Shown here piece after piece: positions 51,697 through 59,712 of a DNA stretch of 64,000 bases; position 1 is the first letter of the stretch; each line of letters opens with the position of its first letter. The position numbers were made by a program, and so were the translations under genes. The notes under the pieces were generated by a model. It worked only from the letters and a program-made list of their open reading frames with translations. It searched no databases and was not told where the DNA came from. Origin of the DNA: Paenisporosarcina macmurdoensis (GTDB lineage: Bacteria > Bacillota > Bacilli > Bacillales_A > Planococcaceae). Where the stretch lies: NCBI RefSeq assembly GCF_042658845.1, contig NZ_JBHSRI010000002.1, positions 248,001 to 312,000 on the forward strand, in the 5' to 3' direction.

Positions 51697-52561
51697 TCAA
51701 TTTAAACTTACATTTAAAGCCACAGAAGAAACGTTGCTTCGCGAAGCTTTAGCTGAGTGGGGCATATCAAAACGTACATTAACCTCGATTAAATTTGATG
51801 GAGGTACCTTACTTGTCAATGGACAAGAAAAAACGGTCAGACATCCACTTGTGTTAGGGGATGTAGTGACCGTTCTTTTTCCTTTAGAAGAAGTGAGTGA
51901 AGGGTTAATTCGCCAAAAAGGGCCATTAGATATTGTCTATGAAGATGATGTATTGTTTATCGTTAATAAGCAGCCTGGGCAAAGCACAATTCCTTCACGT
52001 GAACATCCGTCAGGAACACTGGCGAACTATGTAGCTTTTTATTATGAACAAATGTCCATTCCTTCGACTGTTCACATATTGACTCGTCTCGACAGGGATA
52101 CATCAGGACTGGTGTGTTTAGTGAAAAATCGACACATTCATCACATCATGAATCATAATCATTTGATGAATAAAACATATGAAGCGATTGTTCATGGCAA
52201 AGTTAGTCATTATTCTCAGGAAATAATAGCACCAATTGGTCGAAAAGGAAGCAGTATTATTGAACGAGAGGTTCGAGAAGGTGGTCTTTTCGCTCATACA
52301 GATGTCGACGTCATTCGACACAATTCTGATTTTTCTCATGTAAAGTGTTTACTGCATACGGGTAGAACTCATCAAATCCGCGTCCATTTAGCACATATTG
52401 GCCATCCAATCATTGGAGACGATTTATATGGGGGGAAAGTTGAGTTAATCTCCCGTCAAGCACTTCATTGCTCATCAGTGGACATTAAACATCCATTGAC
52501 TGGAGAAATGATGACTTTTACAAGTCCAATACCAGAAGATATGAGGAATCTGCTTATTTAA
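51689..52561 (+). CDS. yjbO: RluA/RluD-family pseudouridine synthase (YjbO-like)
   Basis: 290 residues. An S4-like N-terminus (LREALAEWGISKRTLTSIKFDGGTLLVNG) leads to the RluA catalytic core with LTRLDRDTSGLVCLVK (catalytic Asp in RLDRDTSG) and the TGRTHQIRVHLAHIGHPIIGD motif. It isomerises uridine to pseudouridine in RNA; the target site is unknown. ATG 51689 is favoured because YjbO homologues begin MxNQF; ATG 51668 would add seven residues. It overlaps nadK by eight bases and its stop overlaps the end of prpE by four. Confidence 0.92.
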   Translation: MSNQFKLTFKATEETLLREALAEWGISKRTLTSIKFDGGTLLVNGQEKTVRHPLVLGDVVTVLFPLEEVSEGLIRQKGPLDIVYEDDVLFIVNKQPGQSTIPSREHPSGTLANYVAFYYEQMSIPSTVHILTRLDRDTSGLVCLVKNRHIHHIMNHNHLMNKTYEAIVHGKVSHYSQEIIAPIGRKGSSIIEREVREGGLFAHTDVDVIRHNSDFSHVKCLLHTGRTHQIRVHLAHIGHPIIGDDLYGGKVELISRQALHCSSVDIKHPLTGEMMTFTSPIPEDMRNLLI

Positions 52562-53304
52562 TCAGCAAATTCATGAAATTTTTCTATCACATAGGGTTGC
52601 AGAGACGGTACTGACAACACTTCTAACTCAGGATATCGTAGAGCAGATAATTTGCCACCAAATACACAGCCTGTGTCGATGTTGACGGTATGGTTTTTAA
52701 AGCGTGCTTCTTTTGTAGGCGTGTGACCATACACTATTAAAGAAGATCCTTTATACTCTTTAGCCCAGTCTTTGCGAAGGGGTCTTCCATCTGCAAGACG
52801 TTCGCCTGTAATATCACCATATAAGACAAAAACAATGATATTTTTTTGCAGAGGTTTACCTATCATATCTTCACGAATTCCTGCATGAGCAATAATAATT
52901 TGGTCATGGTCAAGTTGTTGATATAAAGGCAGTGCCTCATAAAAATTAATATATCGTTTTCTAAATTGTTCACGTTTGACCTTAGACAACTGCTTGAATT
53001 CTTCGACTGTTGTTTCTAATCCATGGCTAATTTGCACTTTATGTCCCTTTAAAAAACGGTAAAGTTTATTACAATGATTTCCCGGGGAATAAAGCAACTG
53101 ATTGGCGTCTTCCATGGCAAATAATAAGGTTAAAACTTTAAGGGATTGTGGTCCTCTATCAGTAGCGTCCCCTACAAATGCTAATTTACGTCCTTTTGGA
53201 TGAACGAATGCACCCGTTTTATGCTGGTGATAGCCAAGTTTTTTAATCAATAAAATCAATTCTTCGTAACAGCCATGAATATCACCGATAATATCATATG
53301 CCAA
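52558..53304 (-). CDS. prpE: Bis(5'-nucleosyl)-tetraphosphatase PrpE
   Basis: 248 residues. Calcineurin-like phosphoesterase motifs are in order: DIIGDIHGCYEE, FVGDATDRGPQS, SPGNHCNKL, HAGIRED and YGHTPTKE. PrpE hydrolyses diadenosine tetraphosphate and has Tyr phosphatase activity, with a link to spore germination in B. subtilis. TTG 53304 is the likely start because GAGGTG lies seven bases upstream and the homologue begins MAYDII; a GTG three codons earlier is inside that site. It is divergent from mgtE. Confidence 0.93.
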   Translation of the reverse strand: MAYDIIGDIHGCYEELILLIKKLGYHQHKTGAFVHPKGRKLAFVGDATDRGPQSLKVLTLLFAMEDANQLLYSPGNHCNKLYRFLKGHKVQISHGLETTVEEFKQLSKVKREQFRKRYINFYEALPLYQQLDHDQIIIAHAGIREDMIGKPLQKNIIVFVLYGDITGERLADGRPLRKDWAKEYKGSSLIVYGHTPTKEARFKNHTVNIDTGCVFGGKLSALRYPELEVLSVPSLQPYVIEKFHEFAD

Positions 53305-53329
53305 TTCATTCACCTCTTATTAAAAAGTA

Positions 53330-53359
53330 TTGTGATACCATAAGTGTAACCGATACAAT
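53330..53359 (+). promoter_or_regulatory. Probable promoter of mgtE
   Basis: TTGTGA (53330-53335), 18 bp, TACAAT (53354-53359). No Mg-sensing M-box leader is recognisable in the roughly 40 bp between it and the gene. Confidence 0.5.
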
Positions 53360-53402
53360 GAGGAATAGAGAAATAAAAACACGTAAGGAAGGAGGGACAT
53401 AT

Positions 53403-54776
53403 ATGATAGAAGAGCGTAAAACTAACGAAGAACACCAACTTGATTATGACCAATTGCTGACATTTTTAAATGATCACCAAGTTGATGCATTTAGAGAGGA
53501 ATTCTTAGCACTTCATCCGTATGATCAAGCACAATTTTTTGAAAAGGTGGGACCTGATAGTCGACAAATTATCTATCAATATCTCTCTCCGAAAGAAATG
53601 GCTGAAATTTTCCAATCAATCGAGCTAGATGATGACGAATATGCACCATTCTTAAAAGAGATGGAAACAATCTACGCTGCTGATATGTTATCCGAAATGT
53701 ATGCAGATGATGCAGTAGACGTATTAAATGAGCTAGGTAAAGATCAAGTAGCTAGCTATTTAACCATTATGGACAATGAATCAGCTCAAGAGATTAAAGA
53801 CTTATTGCACTATGAAGAGTATACAGCGGGTTCAATTATGACGACAGAATATGTCGCCATACCGGAAAATTCAACTGTACGATCAGCCATGACAATATTA
53901 CGTAATGCTGCACCAGAAGCTGAAATTATTTACTATCTGTTTGTTGTAAACGATGATCATCAATTAACCGGGGTTGTATCATTGCGGGATTTAATTATCG
54001 CAGAAGAAGATACGTTAATTCGTTCGATTCGAAATGAACGGGTAGTTAGTGTATCCGTTAGTGAAGATCAAGAAGAAGTTGCTAGAATGATTAAGGACTA
54101 TGATTTCTTAGCAGTGCCAGTAGTCGATTTTCAAAATCATTTACTCGGAATTATCACAGTCGATGATATTTTAGATGTACTAGAAGAAGAAGCCAATGAC
54201 GATTACTCAAAATTAGCAGCCGTGTCTGAAATGGATACGTTTGATAAAGGACCCTTAACTGCCGCAAAAAAAAGACTACCGTGGTTAATTATTTTGCTGT
54301 TTCTGGGTATGTTTACAGCAAGCTTAATGGGGATATTTGAAGAAACCCTTGATAAAGTAGCGATTTTAGCCGTTTTTATTCCTCTAATTGCAGGAATGGC
54401 TGGGAATAGTGGAACACAAGCACTTGCTGTTGCCGTTCGTGGTATCGCTACTGGTGATATCGCTGAACAAAGCAAAATGAAATTATTGATGCGTGAAGCG
54501 GGAACTGGTCTAATTACAGGTATCGTTTGTGCCGTATTCAGTGTGGGAATTGTATTTTTCATCCAACATGATTTATTATTGGGGCTTTTAGTCGGGACCG
54601 CTATTTTTGGTTCCATATTTGTTGCAACTTTGTCAGGTTCTTTCATACCGCTTCTCATACACCGGATGAATATCGATCCAGCTGTAGCATCTGGACCTTT
54701 TATTACTACACTCAATGACATTATTAGTATTTTAATATATTTAGGTTTAGCAAGCATGTTCCTCACGCAGTTATAA
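53403..54776 (+). CDS. mgtE: Magnesium transporter MgtE
   Basis: 457 residues. The N-terminal helical domain (residues 1-135, with the DADDAVDVLNEL-type segment YADDAVDVLNELG), two CBS domains (about 140-265) and a C-terminal domain of five membrane helices from about 290 with GNSGTQALAVAVRGIATGDI. That motif lines the pore. MgtE is a Mg-gated channel that closes when cytoplasmic Mg binds the N and CBS domains. ATG 53403 follows AGGAGGGAC. An in-frame upstream extension from 53298 overlaps prpE and is not used. Terminator follows. Confidence 0.96.
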   Translation: MIEERKTNEEHQLDYDQLLTFLNDHQVDAFREEFLALHPYDQAQFFEKVGPDSRQIIYQYLSPKEMAEIFQSIELDDDEYAPFLKEMETIYAADMLSEMYADDAVDVLNELGKDQVASYLTIMDNESAQEIKDLLHYEEYTAGSIMTTEYVAIPENSTVRSAMTILRNAAPEAEIIYYLFVVNDDHQLTGVVSLRDLIIAEEDTLIRSIRNERVVSVSVSEDQEEVARMIKDYDFLAVPVVDFQNHLLGIITVDDILDVLEEEANDDYSKLAAVSEMDTFDKGPLTAAKKRLPWLIILLFLGMFTASLMGIFEETLDKVAILAVFIPLIAGMAGNSGTQALAVAVRGIATGDIAEQSKMKLLMREAGTGLITGIVCAVFSVGIVFFIQHDLLLGLLVGTAIFGSIFVATLSGSFIPLLIHRMNIDPAVASGPFITTLNDIISILIYLGLASMFLTQL

Positions 54777-54796
54777 ATAGGTAATTTCATAATACA

Positions 54797-54837
54797 AAAA
54801 GAAGCAACAGGTCGTAATTACCTGTTGCTTCTTTTTG
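54797..54837 (+). terminator. Rho-independent terminator after mgtE
   Basis: AAAAGAAGCAACAGGT and ACCTGTTGCTTCTTTT form a 16-bp stem around CGTAATT... with a T-run. Confidence 0.93.
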
Positions 54838-54934
54838 TTATTGGACTATTAAAAAAAGCAGGCATCCGACTACCTTGTGCTTTTTTTTCTGCCACGATTA
54901 TCGAACTGTGCCGAGCACTTTTCACTGTGAATTG

Positions 54935-55130
54935 ACGAAACGCCCATAGAATAGTCAGTTCCGCTGATATACGACAGAGAACCGCTGATAGTCGACACAA
55001 ATCCGCTCATAGAGGAGCCGAAACCGCTCATAGGCATGACCAAATGAGTCAGATTCGCTGATAGACGCCAGAACCGCTGATAGTCGACACAAATCCGCTC
55101 ATAGAGTAACCGAATTCGCTCATAGACTAC
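54935..55130. repeat. 21-nt period array, CCGCTCATAG/CCGCTGATAG class
   Basis: CGCTSATAG-type cores begin at 54941, 54962, 54983, 55004 and 55025 at exact 21-nt steps, then at 55056, 55075, 55096 and 55117 (steps 31, 19, 21, 21). It is the longest array in the window and shares AGTCGACAMAAATCCGCTCA with the one near 15620. It lies between the mgtE terminator and the fabI promoter. Confidence 0.85.
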
Positions 55131-55147
55131 TATTCTTAAAGATTTTT

Positions 55148-55176
55148 TTGCACTAATGTTTTTTGTGATGTATTAT
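55148..55176 (+). promoter_or_regulatory. Sigma-A promoter of fabI
   Basis: TTGCAC (55148-55153), 17 bp, TATTAT (55171-55176); the -10 overlaps the FapR palindrome just as at fabH. Confidence 0.7.
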
Positions 55177-55193
55177 TAGTACCAGGTAATAAT
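55175..55193 (+). promoter_or_regulatory. FapR operator upstream of fabI
   Basis: ATTAGTACCAGGTAATAAT is a palindrome around a central A with one mismatch and matches the FapR consensus. It is close to the mirror image of the fabH site. Confidence 0.9.
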
Positions 55194-55221
55194 AATAAGA
55201 ATTAACAAGGGGGATTTTTTC

Positions 55222-55992
55222 ATGTCTTTGTCATTACAAGGAAAAACATACGTCATCATGGGTGTAGCAAACAAACGCAGTATTGCTTGGGGGATTGCAC
55301 AATCTTTAGATAAAGCTGGTGCAAATATTATTTTCACGTATGCTGGAGAACGCTTTGAAAAGTCTGTTCGTGATTTAGTGGCAACATTAGAAGGAAAACA
55401 TGAATTAGTTCTTCCGTGTGACGTTACGAATGATGAAGATGTTGAGAAATGTTTTTCAACAATCGGGCAAGAAGTCGGTAAAATTGATGGCTTAGCTCAC
55501 TGTATCGCTTTTGCGAAAACAGAAGAATTAGCAGGGAATTTCTCAGATACGTCTCGTGAAGGATTTTTATTAGCGCATAATATTAGTGCGTTCTCGTTAA
55601 CAGTTGTAGCAAAAGCTGCGAAGCCATTAATGACTGAAGGTGGCAGTATTGTCACATTAACGTATTTAGGCGGAGAAAAAGTCGTGCCGAACTATAATAT
55701 TATGGGTGTAGCTAAAGCTTCATTAGAAATGTCAGTTCGCTACCTAGCAGCAGACTTAGGAAAACATAATATTCGTGTAAATGCGATTTCAGCAGGGCCA
55801 ATTCGCACGTTGTCTTCTAAAGGTGTTAGTGACTTTAATAGTGTTCTGAAAGAAATAGAAGAGCGTGCTCCACTTCGTCGTAATACTACTCCTGAAGAAG
55901 TTGGCGATACAGCACTATTCTTATTTAGTCAGTTATCTCGTGGGATTACTGGCGAAACGATTCATTGCGACAGCGGCTTTCACATTCTGTAA
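55222..55992 (+). CDS. fabI: Enoyl-ACP reductase (FabI)
   Basis: 256 residues, a short-chain dehydrogenase of the FabI class. The cofactor segment is GVANKRSIAWGIAQ with the enoyl-reductase GxxxxxSxAxG spacing, and the catalytic pair is Tyr158 and Lys165 (YNIMGVAKAS). LTYLGGEKVVPNYN precedes them. It performs the last reduction of each fatty-acid elongation round and is the triclosan target. GGGGG precedes the ATG. With FapR control it belongs to the same regulon as fabH-fabF 30 kb away. Confidence 0.97.
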   Translation: MSLSLQGKTYVIMGVANKRSIAWGIAQSLDKAGANIIFTYAGERFEKSVRDLVATLEGKHELVLPCDVTNDEDVEKCFSTIGQEVGKIDGLAHCIAFAKTEELAGNFSDTSREGFLLAHNISAFSLTVVAKAAKPLMTEGGSIVTLTYLGGEKVVPNYNIMGVAKASLEMSVRYLAADLGKHNIRVNAISAGPIRTLSSKGVSDFNSVLKEIEERAPLRRNTTPEEVGDTALFLFSQLSRGITGETIHCDSGFHIL

Positions 55993-56022
55993 ACAGATAG
56001 CATAAACTATCTCAAAAAGGGT

Positions 56023-56391
56023 GTGTATGTTTCAGTGGAAAATGATCCGCTCCTTTTTGTCCAAGGACCTCCGGTATATCGGCATATACCTAAGGTTAGA
56101 CATTGGCAAGAAGAAAGTACTTCGATCTTCCCCGAGCCCGTTTTAAAAGCAGTCGAAAAGGATCCTTTAATGTGGAATCGATTGCGTTTTTTACAGACAG
56201 ATTTTGCAAAACATGTTTATAAGCCATTATGTTTTCACCTCCAAGATGGAGAAAAAGTATATGGTGTTGTGGAGGCTTTACATCCAGATAGTGTTCAAAT
56301 TAAATTGGCAGATGGTGAAATTACAGCATTTGAAGTTCATGAGATTAAAGAAATATGGTGGAGAGGTAAAATTCTGCCAACTCGAATTTAA
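56023..56391 (+). CDS. Short CotO-like spore coat protein
   Basis: 122 residues: a proline-containing N-terminal half (LFVQGPPVYRHIPKVRHWQ) and a C-terminal beta-rich half (KPLCFHLQDGEKVYGVVEAL, then HPDSVQIKLADGEITAFEVHEI). The second half resembles the C-terminus of CotO, and the position between fabI and a CotY/CotZ gene is exactly that of cotO in B. subtilis. It is about half as long as B. subtilis CotO (227 residues), so the identification rests partly on synteny. GTG 56023 or 56035 may start it; neither has ideal spacing to AAAAAGGG. Confidence 0.65.
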   Translation: MYVSVENDPLLFVQGPPVYRHIPKVRHWQEESTSIFPEPVLKAVEKDPLMWNRLRFLQTDFAKHVYKPLCFHLQDGEKVYGVVEALHPDSVQIKLADGEITAFEVHEIKEIWWRGKILPTRI

Positions 56392-56403
56392 TTGATTATA
56401 AGG

Positions 56404-56438
56404 AAAGACATCCATTAACCACTATGGATGTCTTTTTG
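56404..56438 (+). terminator. Rho-independent terminator after the CotO-like gene
   Basis: AAAGACATCCAT and ATGGATGTCTTT form a 12-bp stem with a T-rich tail. Confidence 0.9.
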
Positions 56439-56548
56439 TATGAAAAAAAATAGAAGCAACTATCCTCTTATTTCTATTTCGTATAAATTTTTATTATATT
56501 CTACTCATATTATCATTCATTCGACACAAACTACATAGAGTCAAAAAT

Positions 56549-56584
56549 CAAGCCCGACTTCCTATTTAAAGGAAGTCGGGCTTA
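56549..56584. terminator. Terminator at the end of the CotY/CotZ gene
   Basis: AAGCCCGACTTCCT and AGGAAGTCGGGCTT form a 14-bp perfect stem; on the minus strand it is followed by GATTTTTGA. Confidence 0.88.
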
Positions 56585-56615
56585 TTAGACACTGCACTCT
56601 TAAAGTGTTTATTTT

Positions 56616-57143
56616 TTATTCACAAACATCTAGAAATACGTCTGCCACACATTCAATGCCACAGAAGCAATTCAAGTCAACGGTAATACAGCTGCTAGAA
56701 AGTCGATAATCACGAACTTTACAGATTGCTTTCAAATTCAATTTAGTACCACAGTCACTTAATAGATCAACCTCTTTATGATGATGATCTAGTGGCTCTA
56801 ATACACGAAGAGTTGCACAGCAACCATCGAATACGTCTTCTACACGGAAGAATACGGAGAAGCAGTCACAGTCATGACGATCATTGTCACGGAAAAATGC
56901 TTTGAACGGCGTGCCATCTTTTGTCAATAACATGAATACGCGAGTATCAGCTTGATGACGTGATGGACTTACTAATCCACCTAGTGGCTCTAAGAAGCAA
57001 TTCGTTGGACACACTGGACAATCGTTGTCCACTACTGCATCCTGAATGTCTTTAATTGCACGGACTACGTCACAGATACAATGATCTTTCTTAATGCCTA
57101 GAACTGATGAAGTTGATGATTCCAAGTTACGTCCACATCCCAT
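56616..57143 (-). CDS. cotZ: Spore coat crust protein, CotY/CotZ family
   Basis: 175 residues, rich in Cys (about 17). It starts MGCGRNLESSTSSVLG and continues CICDVVRAIKDIQDAV, then CPVCPTNCFLEPLGG, AFFRDNDRHDCDCFSVFFRVE and GCCATLRVLEPL, all hallmarks of CotY/CotZ. These proteins build the outermost coat layer or crust, or the exosporium base layer in the B. cereus group, through ordered Cys-linked sheets. GAGGTG precedes the ATG. A CATACAGTA at 57177-57185 (minus strand) fits a sigma-K -10. A single CotY/CotZ gene is present here, whereas B. subtilis has two. Confidence 0.92.
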   Translation of the reverse strand: MGCGRNLESSTSSVLGIKKDHCICDVVRAIKDIQDAVVDNDCPVCPTNCFLEPLGGLVSPSRHQADTRVFMLLTKDGTPFKAFFRDNDRHDCDCFSVFFRVEDVFDGCCATLRVLEPLDHHHKEVDLLSDCGTKLNLKAICKVRDYRLSSSCITVDLNCFCGIECVADVFLDVCE

Positions 57144-57176
57144 TTTGTTTTCACCTCGCTATCTTTCAAAGTCTTT

Positions 57177-57185
57177 ATACTGTAT
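57177..57185 (-). promoter_or_regulatory. Sigma-K -10 element of the CotY/CotZ gene
   Basis: The minus strand reads CATACAGTA, matching CATANNNTA. The -35 partner is not clear. Confidence 0.5.
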
Positions 57186-57225
57186 GTCGATTGTGTTCGA
57201 ACAACAGGGCGCGTAAACCAATCTA

Positions 57226-57254
57226 TACATAAACTTTTACTAAAACACCATACT
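57226..57254 (+). promoter_or_regulatory. Sigma-G (or sigma-F) promoter of the spoVA locus
   Basis: ACATA (57226-57230), 17 bp, CATACTA (57248-57254), which matches the forespore -10 consensus exactly and the -35 at four of five positions. It lies about 19 bp before the lipoprotein gene. Confidence 0.75.
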
Positions 57255-57272
57255 AGGATAAAAGGTGAGAAT

Positions 57273-57680
57273 ATGATGAAAAAATTATGGTTGATGAGCT
57301 TTATCTTAGTAGTAGTAGCAGGTTGTTCAGAAGCACCAAAAGTTTCGACTTATCACGTCGATGATGATCAGCAAGAAATTGAGACATTGCAAAAAGTTTT
57401 TACAGATAATCGAAATTTAAGTGAAGCAGCTGGGGTGTTTTTTGATCATCAACTGGTCGTTTCACTCCAAGTACAACCGATGTCTAAATTCAAAAAGGAA
57501 AAAATCGAAAAATCAATCGAAAAAGAAGTAAAATCACTATTTCCAGATCATGATGTCTTTGTTTCGAGTGATTTAAAAATTACGTGGGAATTAAAGAAAA
57601 TCATTAATGAACAACCAACAATGGATGATTTGAAAAAAGATTTAGCCGATCTTCAAGCACTAGCAAAGGAGGAAACGTAA
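57273..57680 (+). CDS. YhcN/YlaJ-type sporulation lipoprotein
   Basis: 135 residues. Signal peptide with lipobox VVAGC (lipidated Cys about 18), followed by a small alpha-beta domain with LVVSLQVQPMSKFKKEKIEKS and VKSLFPDHDVFVSSDLKIT, the pattern of the YhcN/YlaJ forespore lipoproteins. In several spore-formers such a lipoprotein heads a short spoVAC-AD-AE operon connected with germination and heat resistance. It has a forespore-type promoter and its stop overlaps the spoVAC start. Confidence 0.82.
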   Translation: MMKKLWLMSFILVVVAGCSEAPKVSTYHVDDDQQEIETLQKVFTDNRNLSEAAGVFFDHQLVVSLQVQPMSKFKKEKIEKSIEKEVKSLFPDHDVFVSSDLKITWELKKIINEQPTMDDLKKDLADLQALAKEET

Positions 57681-58135
57681 TGGACGCTAAATCATACCAA
57701 CAAACGGTAGATCAAATGGCACCAAAACGTCCAGTCATTAAGAACTGTATGAAGGCATTTCTGACAGGTGGAATTATATGCGCGATTGGTCAAGTCATCT
57801 CTTTTCTATACATGTATTTTTTCAATTTCACAGAACGAACAGCCAGTAATCCTTCAGTAGCAACAATCGTCTTTCTTTCAATGGTACTAACGGGTTTTGG
57901 TATCTATAAAAAAATTGGTCAGTTCGGTGGAGCAGGGTCTGCAGTACCAGTTAGTGGTTTTGGTAATGCAGTCATCTCAGCAGCCATTGAACATAAATCA
58001 GAAGGATTTATTCTCGGTGTCGGGGTTAACATGTTTAAACTCGCAGGACCGGTTATTGTATACGGAGTATTCTCTGCATTTGTCGTAGCTCTAATTAAAA
58101 CGATACTTGTCAAAATGGGGGTAATCTCTTGGTGA
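57680..58135 (+). CDS. spoVAC: Stage V sporulation protein AC (SpoVAC)
   Basis: 151 residues with about four membrane segments, starting MDAKSYQQTVDQMAPKRPVIKNC and continuing GGIICAIGQVISFLYMYF, KKIGQFGGAGSAVPVSGFGNAV and SEGFILGVGVNMFKLAGPV, all typical of SpoVAC. SpoVAC is a mechanosensitive channel component for dipicolinic acid movement across the inner spore membrane. It overlaps the lipoprotein gene by one base and spoVAD by four bases, so it is the core of a coupled operon. Confidence 0.95.
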   Translation: MDAKSYQQTVDQMAPKRPVIKNCMKAFLTGGIICAIGQVISFLYMYFFNFTERTASNPSVATIVFLSMVLTGFGIYKKIGQFGGAGSAVPVSGFGNAVISAAIEHKSEGFILGVGVNMFKLAGPVIVYGVFSAFVVALIKTILVKMGVISW

Positions 58136-59133
58136 AAAAAACAGGTACGTACCAATTCGCCTCTAAGCCGAGTATTGTCTCAACCGCTGTTTCGGTAGGG
58201 CCACTTGAAAAAGATAGTCCGTTTCATCCGCATTTTGACTTTATTTATGAGGATGAGCGAATTGGACAAGAGACGAATGAAAAAGGTCATTCTCAATTAA
58301 TAGAAGATACATGTAATATGGCCGTGACGAAAGGCGGATTTCAGCTAAAGGATATCGATTTATTCCTTGGTGGAGATTTAATCAATGAAATGACACCTAC
58401 TAATTTTGCTGCTCGCCAATTAGCGACTCCATTTATGGGGATGTTTTCTGCTTGTGCAACAAGCGTTTCGTCTCTCATAACGGCAAGTTTTTTCCTTGAA
58501 ACCAATCTTATGGAAACCATATTATTTGGCGCTGCAAGTCAGCATAACGCTGTAGAAAGACAATTCCGCTATCCAATAGAATATGGAGCGCAAAAACCAC
58601 CTACGGGTCAATGGACAGTCACTGCAGGTGGCTACGGTATCCTCTCCCATCATCAAAGTAATAAACCGTATGTTCATTCAGCCACGATTGGTCAAGTAAT
58701 TGATTGTGAATGTACAGACCCGCTTGATATGGGAAGCGCAATGGCGCCAGCAGCGTTTGATACAATCCAAAAACACCTAGCTCAAAATAAGGGTACTTCT
58801 TACGATTTTGTTATGACAGGTGATTTGGGCAAAAATGGATTTTCGATTCTTCAGGAATTAATTAAGTCGAGTGGTGTTTCTTCGTTTTTAGTTGATAATT
58901 ACCGTGATGCTGGAGCTGAATTTTACGGTAATGATGAGAAGTTTTTATCAGGGGCTAGCGGAGCAGGTTGTTCGGCATCCGTATTTTTCGGTCCTATATA
59001 TGCAGAGGTCTTGAACAAAAAATGGAAGAAGATATTACTCGTAGCAACAGGTGCTTTACTATCCCCATTATCATTTCAACAGGGTGAAACCATACCATGT
59101 ATAGCCCATGCTGTTGAACTGTCGATGGATTGA
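58132..59133 (+). CDS. spoVAD: Stage V sporulation protein AD (SpoVAD)
   Basis: 333 residues. The thiolase-like fold is visible: GPLEKDSPFHPHFDFIYED, SACATSVSSLITASFFLE, AAPTGQWTVTAGGYG-type YGAQKPPTGQWTVTAGG, MGSAMAPAAFDTI and the C-terminal GASGAGCSASVFFG. SpoVAD binds dipicolinic acid directly and is part of the SpoVA channel. The start is GTG at 58132 (a TTG lies just ahead), behind GGGGGTAATC and overlapping spoVAC. Confidence 0.96.
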   Translation: MKKTGTYQFASKPSIVSTAVSVGPLEKDSPFHPHFDFIYEDERIGQETNEKGHSQLIEDTCNMAVTKGGFQLKDIDLFLGGDLINEMTPTNFAARQLATPFMGMFSACATSVSSLITASFFLETNLMETILFGAASQHNAVERQFRYPIEYGAQKPPTGQWTVTAGGYGILSHHQSNKPYVHSATIGQVIDCECTDPLDMGSAMAPAAFDTIQKHLAQNKGTSYDFVMTGDLGKNGFSILQELIKSSGVSSFLVDNYRDAGAEFYGNDEKFLSGASGAGCSASVFFGPIYAEVLNKKWKKILLVATGALLSPLSFQQGETIPCIAHAVELSMD

Positions 59134-59142
59134 GGTGAAAAT

Positions 59143-59508
59143 ATGATCGTTTCTGTAATTATTGCATTTATTATTGGTGGACTCGTTTGCGTAGTTGGAC
59201 AACTTCTTTTTGATGTGGCGAAATTGACTCCTGCTCATACATTAAGTTTATTGGTTGTCATTGGTTCAGTTCTCGATGGATTTGGTTTATATGAACCCTT
59301 TATTGACTTTGCGGGGGCTGGTGCAACCATTCCTATTACTTCATTTGGGAATTCACTTACCCATGGTGCTTTGCAAGAGGCTGAGAAGCATGGCTTTATA
59401 GGTGTATTAACCGGTATGTTTGAAGTAACTAGTTCAGGTATCAGTGCTGCCATAGTTTTTGGAGTGATAGGTGCTATTATTTTTAAATCCAAAGGGAAAG
59501 TGTCCTGA
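59143..59508 (+). CDS. spoVAE: Stage V sporulation protein AE (SpoVAEb)
   Basis: 121 residues with four membrane segments. IVSVIIAFIIGGLVCVVGQ, VIGSVLDGFGLYEPFIDFAG, AGATIPITSFGNSLTHGALQ and SSGISAAIVFGVIGAII are the SpoVAEb motifs, similar in style to SpoVAC. It contributes to the dipicolinic acid channel. Ribosome-binding site GAGGTGAAAAT lies just ahead. No spoVAA, spoVAB or spoVAF is present, so this is the short form of the operon. Confidence 0.95.
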   Translation: MIVSVIIAFIIGGLVCVVGQLLFDVAKLTPAHTLSLLVVIGSVLDGFGLYEPFIDFAGAGATIPITSFGNSLTHGALQEAEKHGFIGVLTGMFEVTSSGISAAIVFGVIGAIIFKSKGKVS

Positions 59509-59574
59509 GTAAAGTGCCCTTGTCTTTTGATCCTATTTGCATATTCTAGGTCGAATGGGAAGGGAGGAAGTAGT

Positions 59575-59685
59575 ATGTATGGAAGTAATAATTTTTGCAG
59601 TAATTGTCCATCTCGTGAACCTGTAAAAAGGGTCATCATTTGTTCTCATTGTCATACTCTTCATCCTATTAATCATTGTAGGTAG
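59575..59685 (+). CDS. 36-residue Cys/His-rich protein, possible zinc ribbon
   Basis: Codons from ATG 59575 to TAG give 36 residues: MYGSNNFCSNCPSREP then VKRVIICSHCHTLHPINHCR. Cys8, Cys11, Cys23 and Cys26 make two CxxC knuckles, and His25, His27 and Cys35 add further candidate ligands. AGGGAGG lies seven bases before the ATG, an excellent ribosome-binding site. It sits between spoVAE and spoVIF on their strand with tight spacing, so it is probably expressed in sporulation. I do not recognise the family, and a gene this short needs support from homologues. Confidence 0.65.
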   Translation: MYGSNNFCSNCPSREPVKRVIICSHCHTLHPINHCR

Positions 59686-59712
59686 TAGGTTTATGAGATA
59701 GGAGGAAAACAA

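Noticed and set aside
53360..53402. M-box magnesium riboswitch before mgtE
   Set aside because: The leader is only about 40 nt and lacks the conserved M-box elements.
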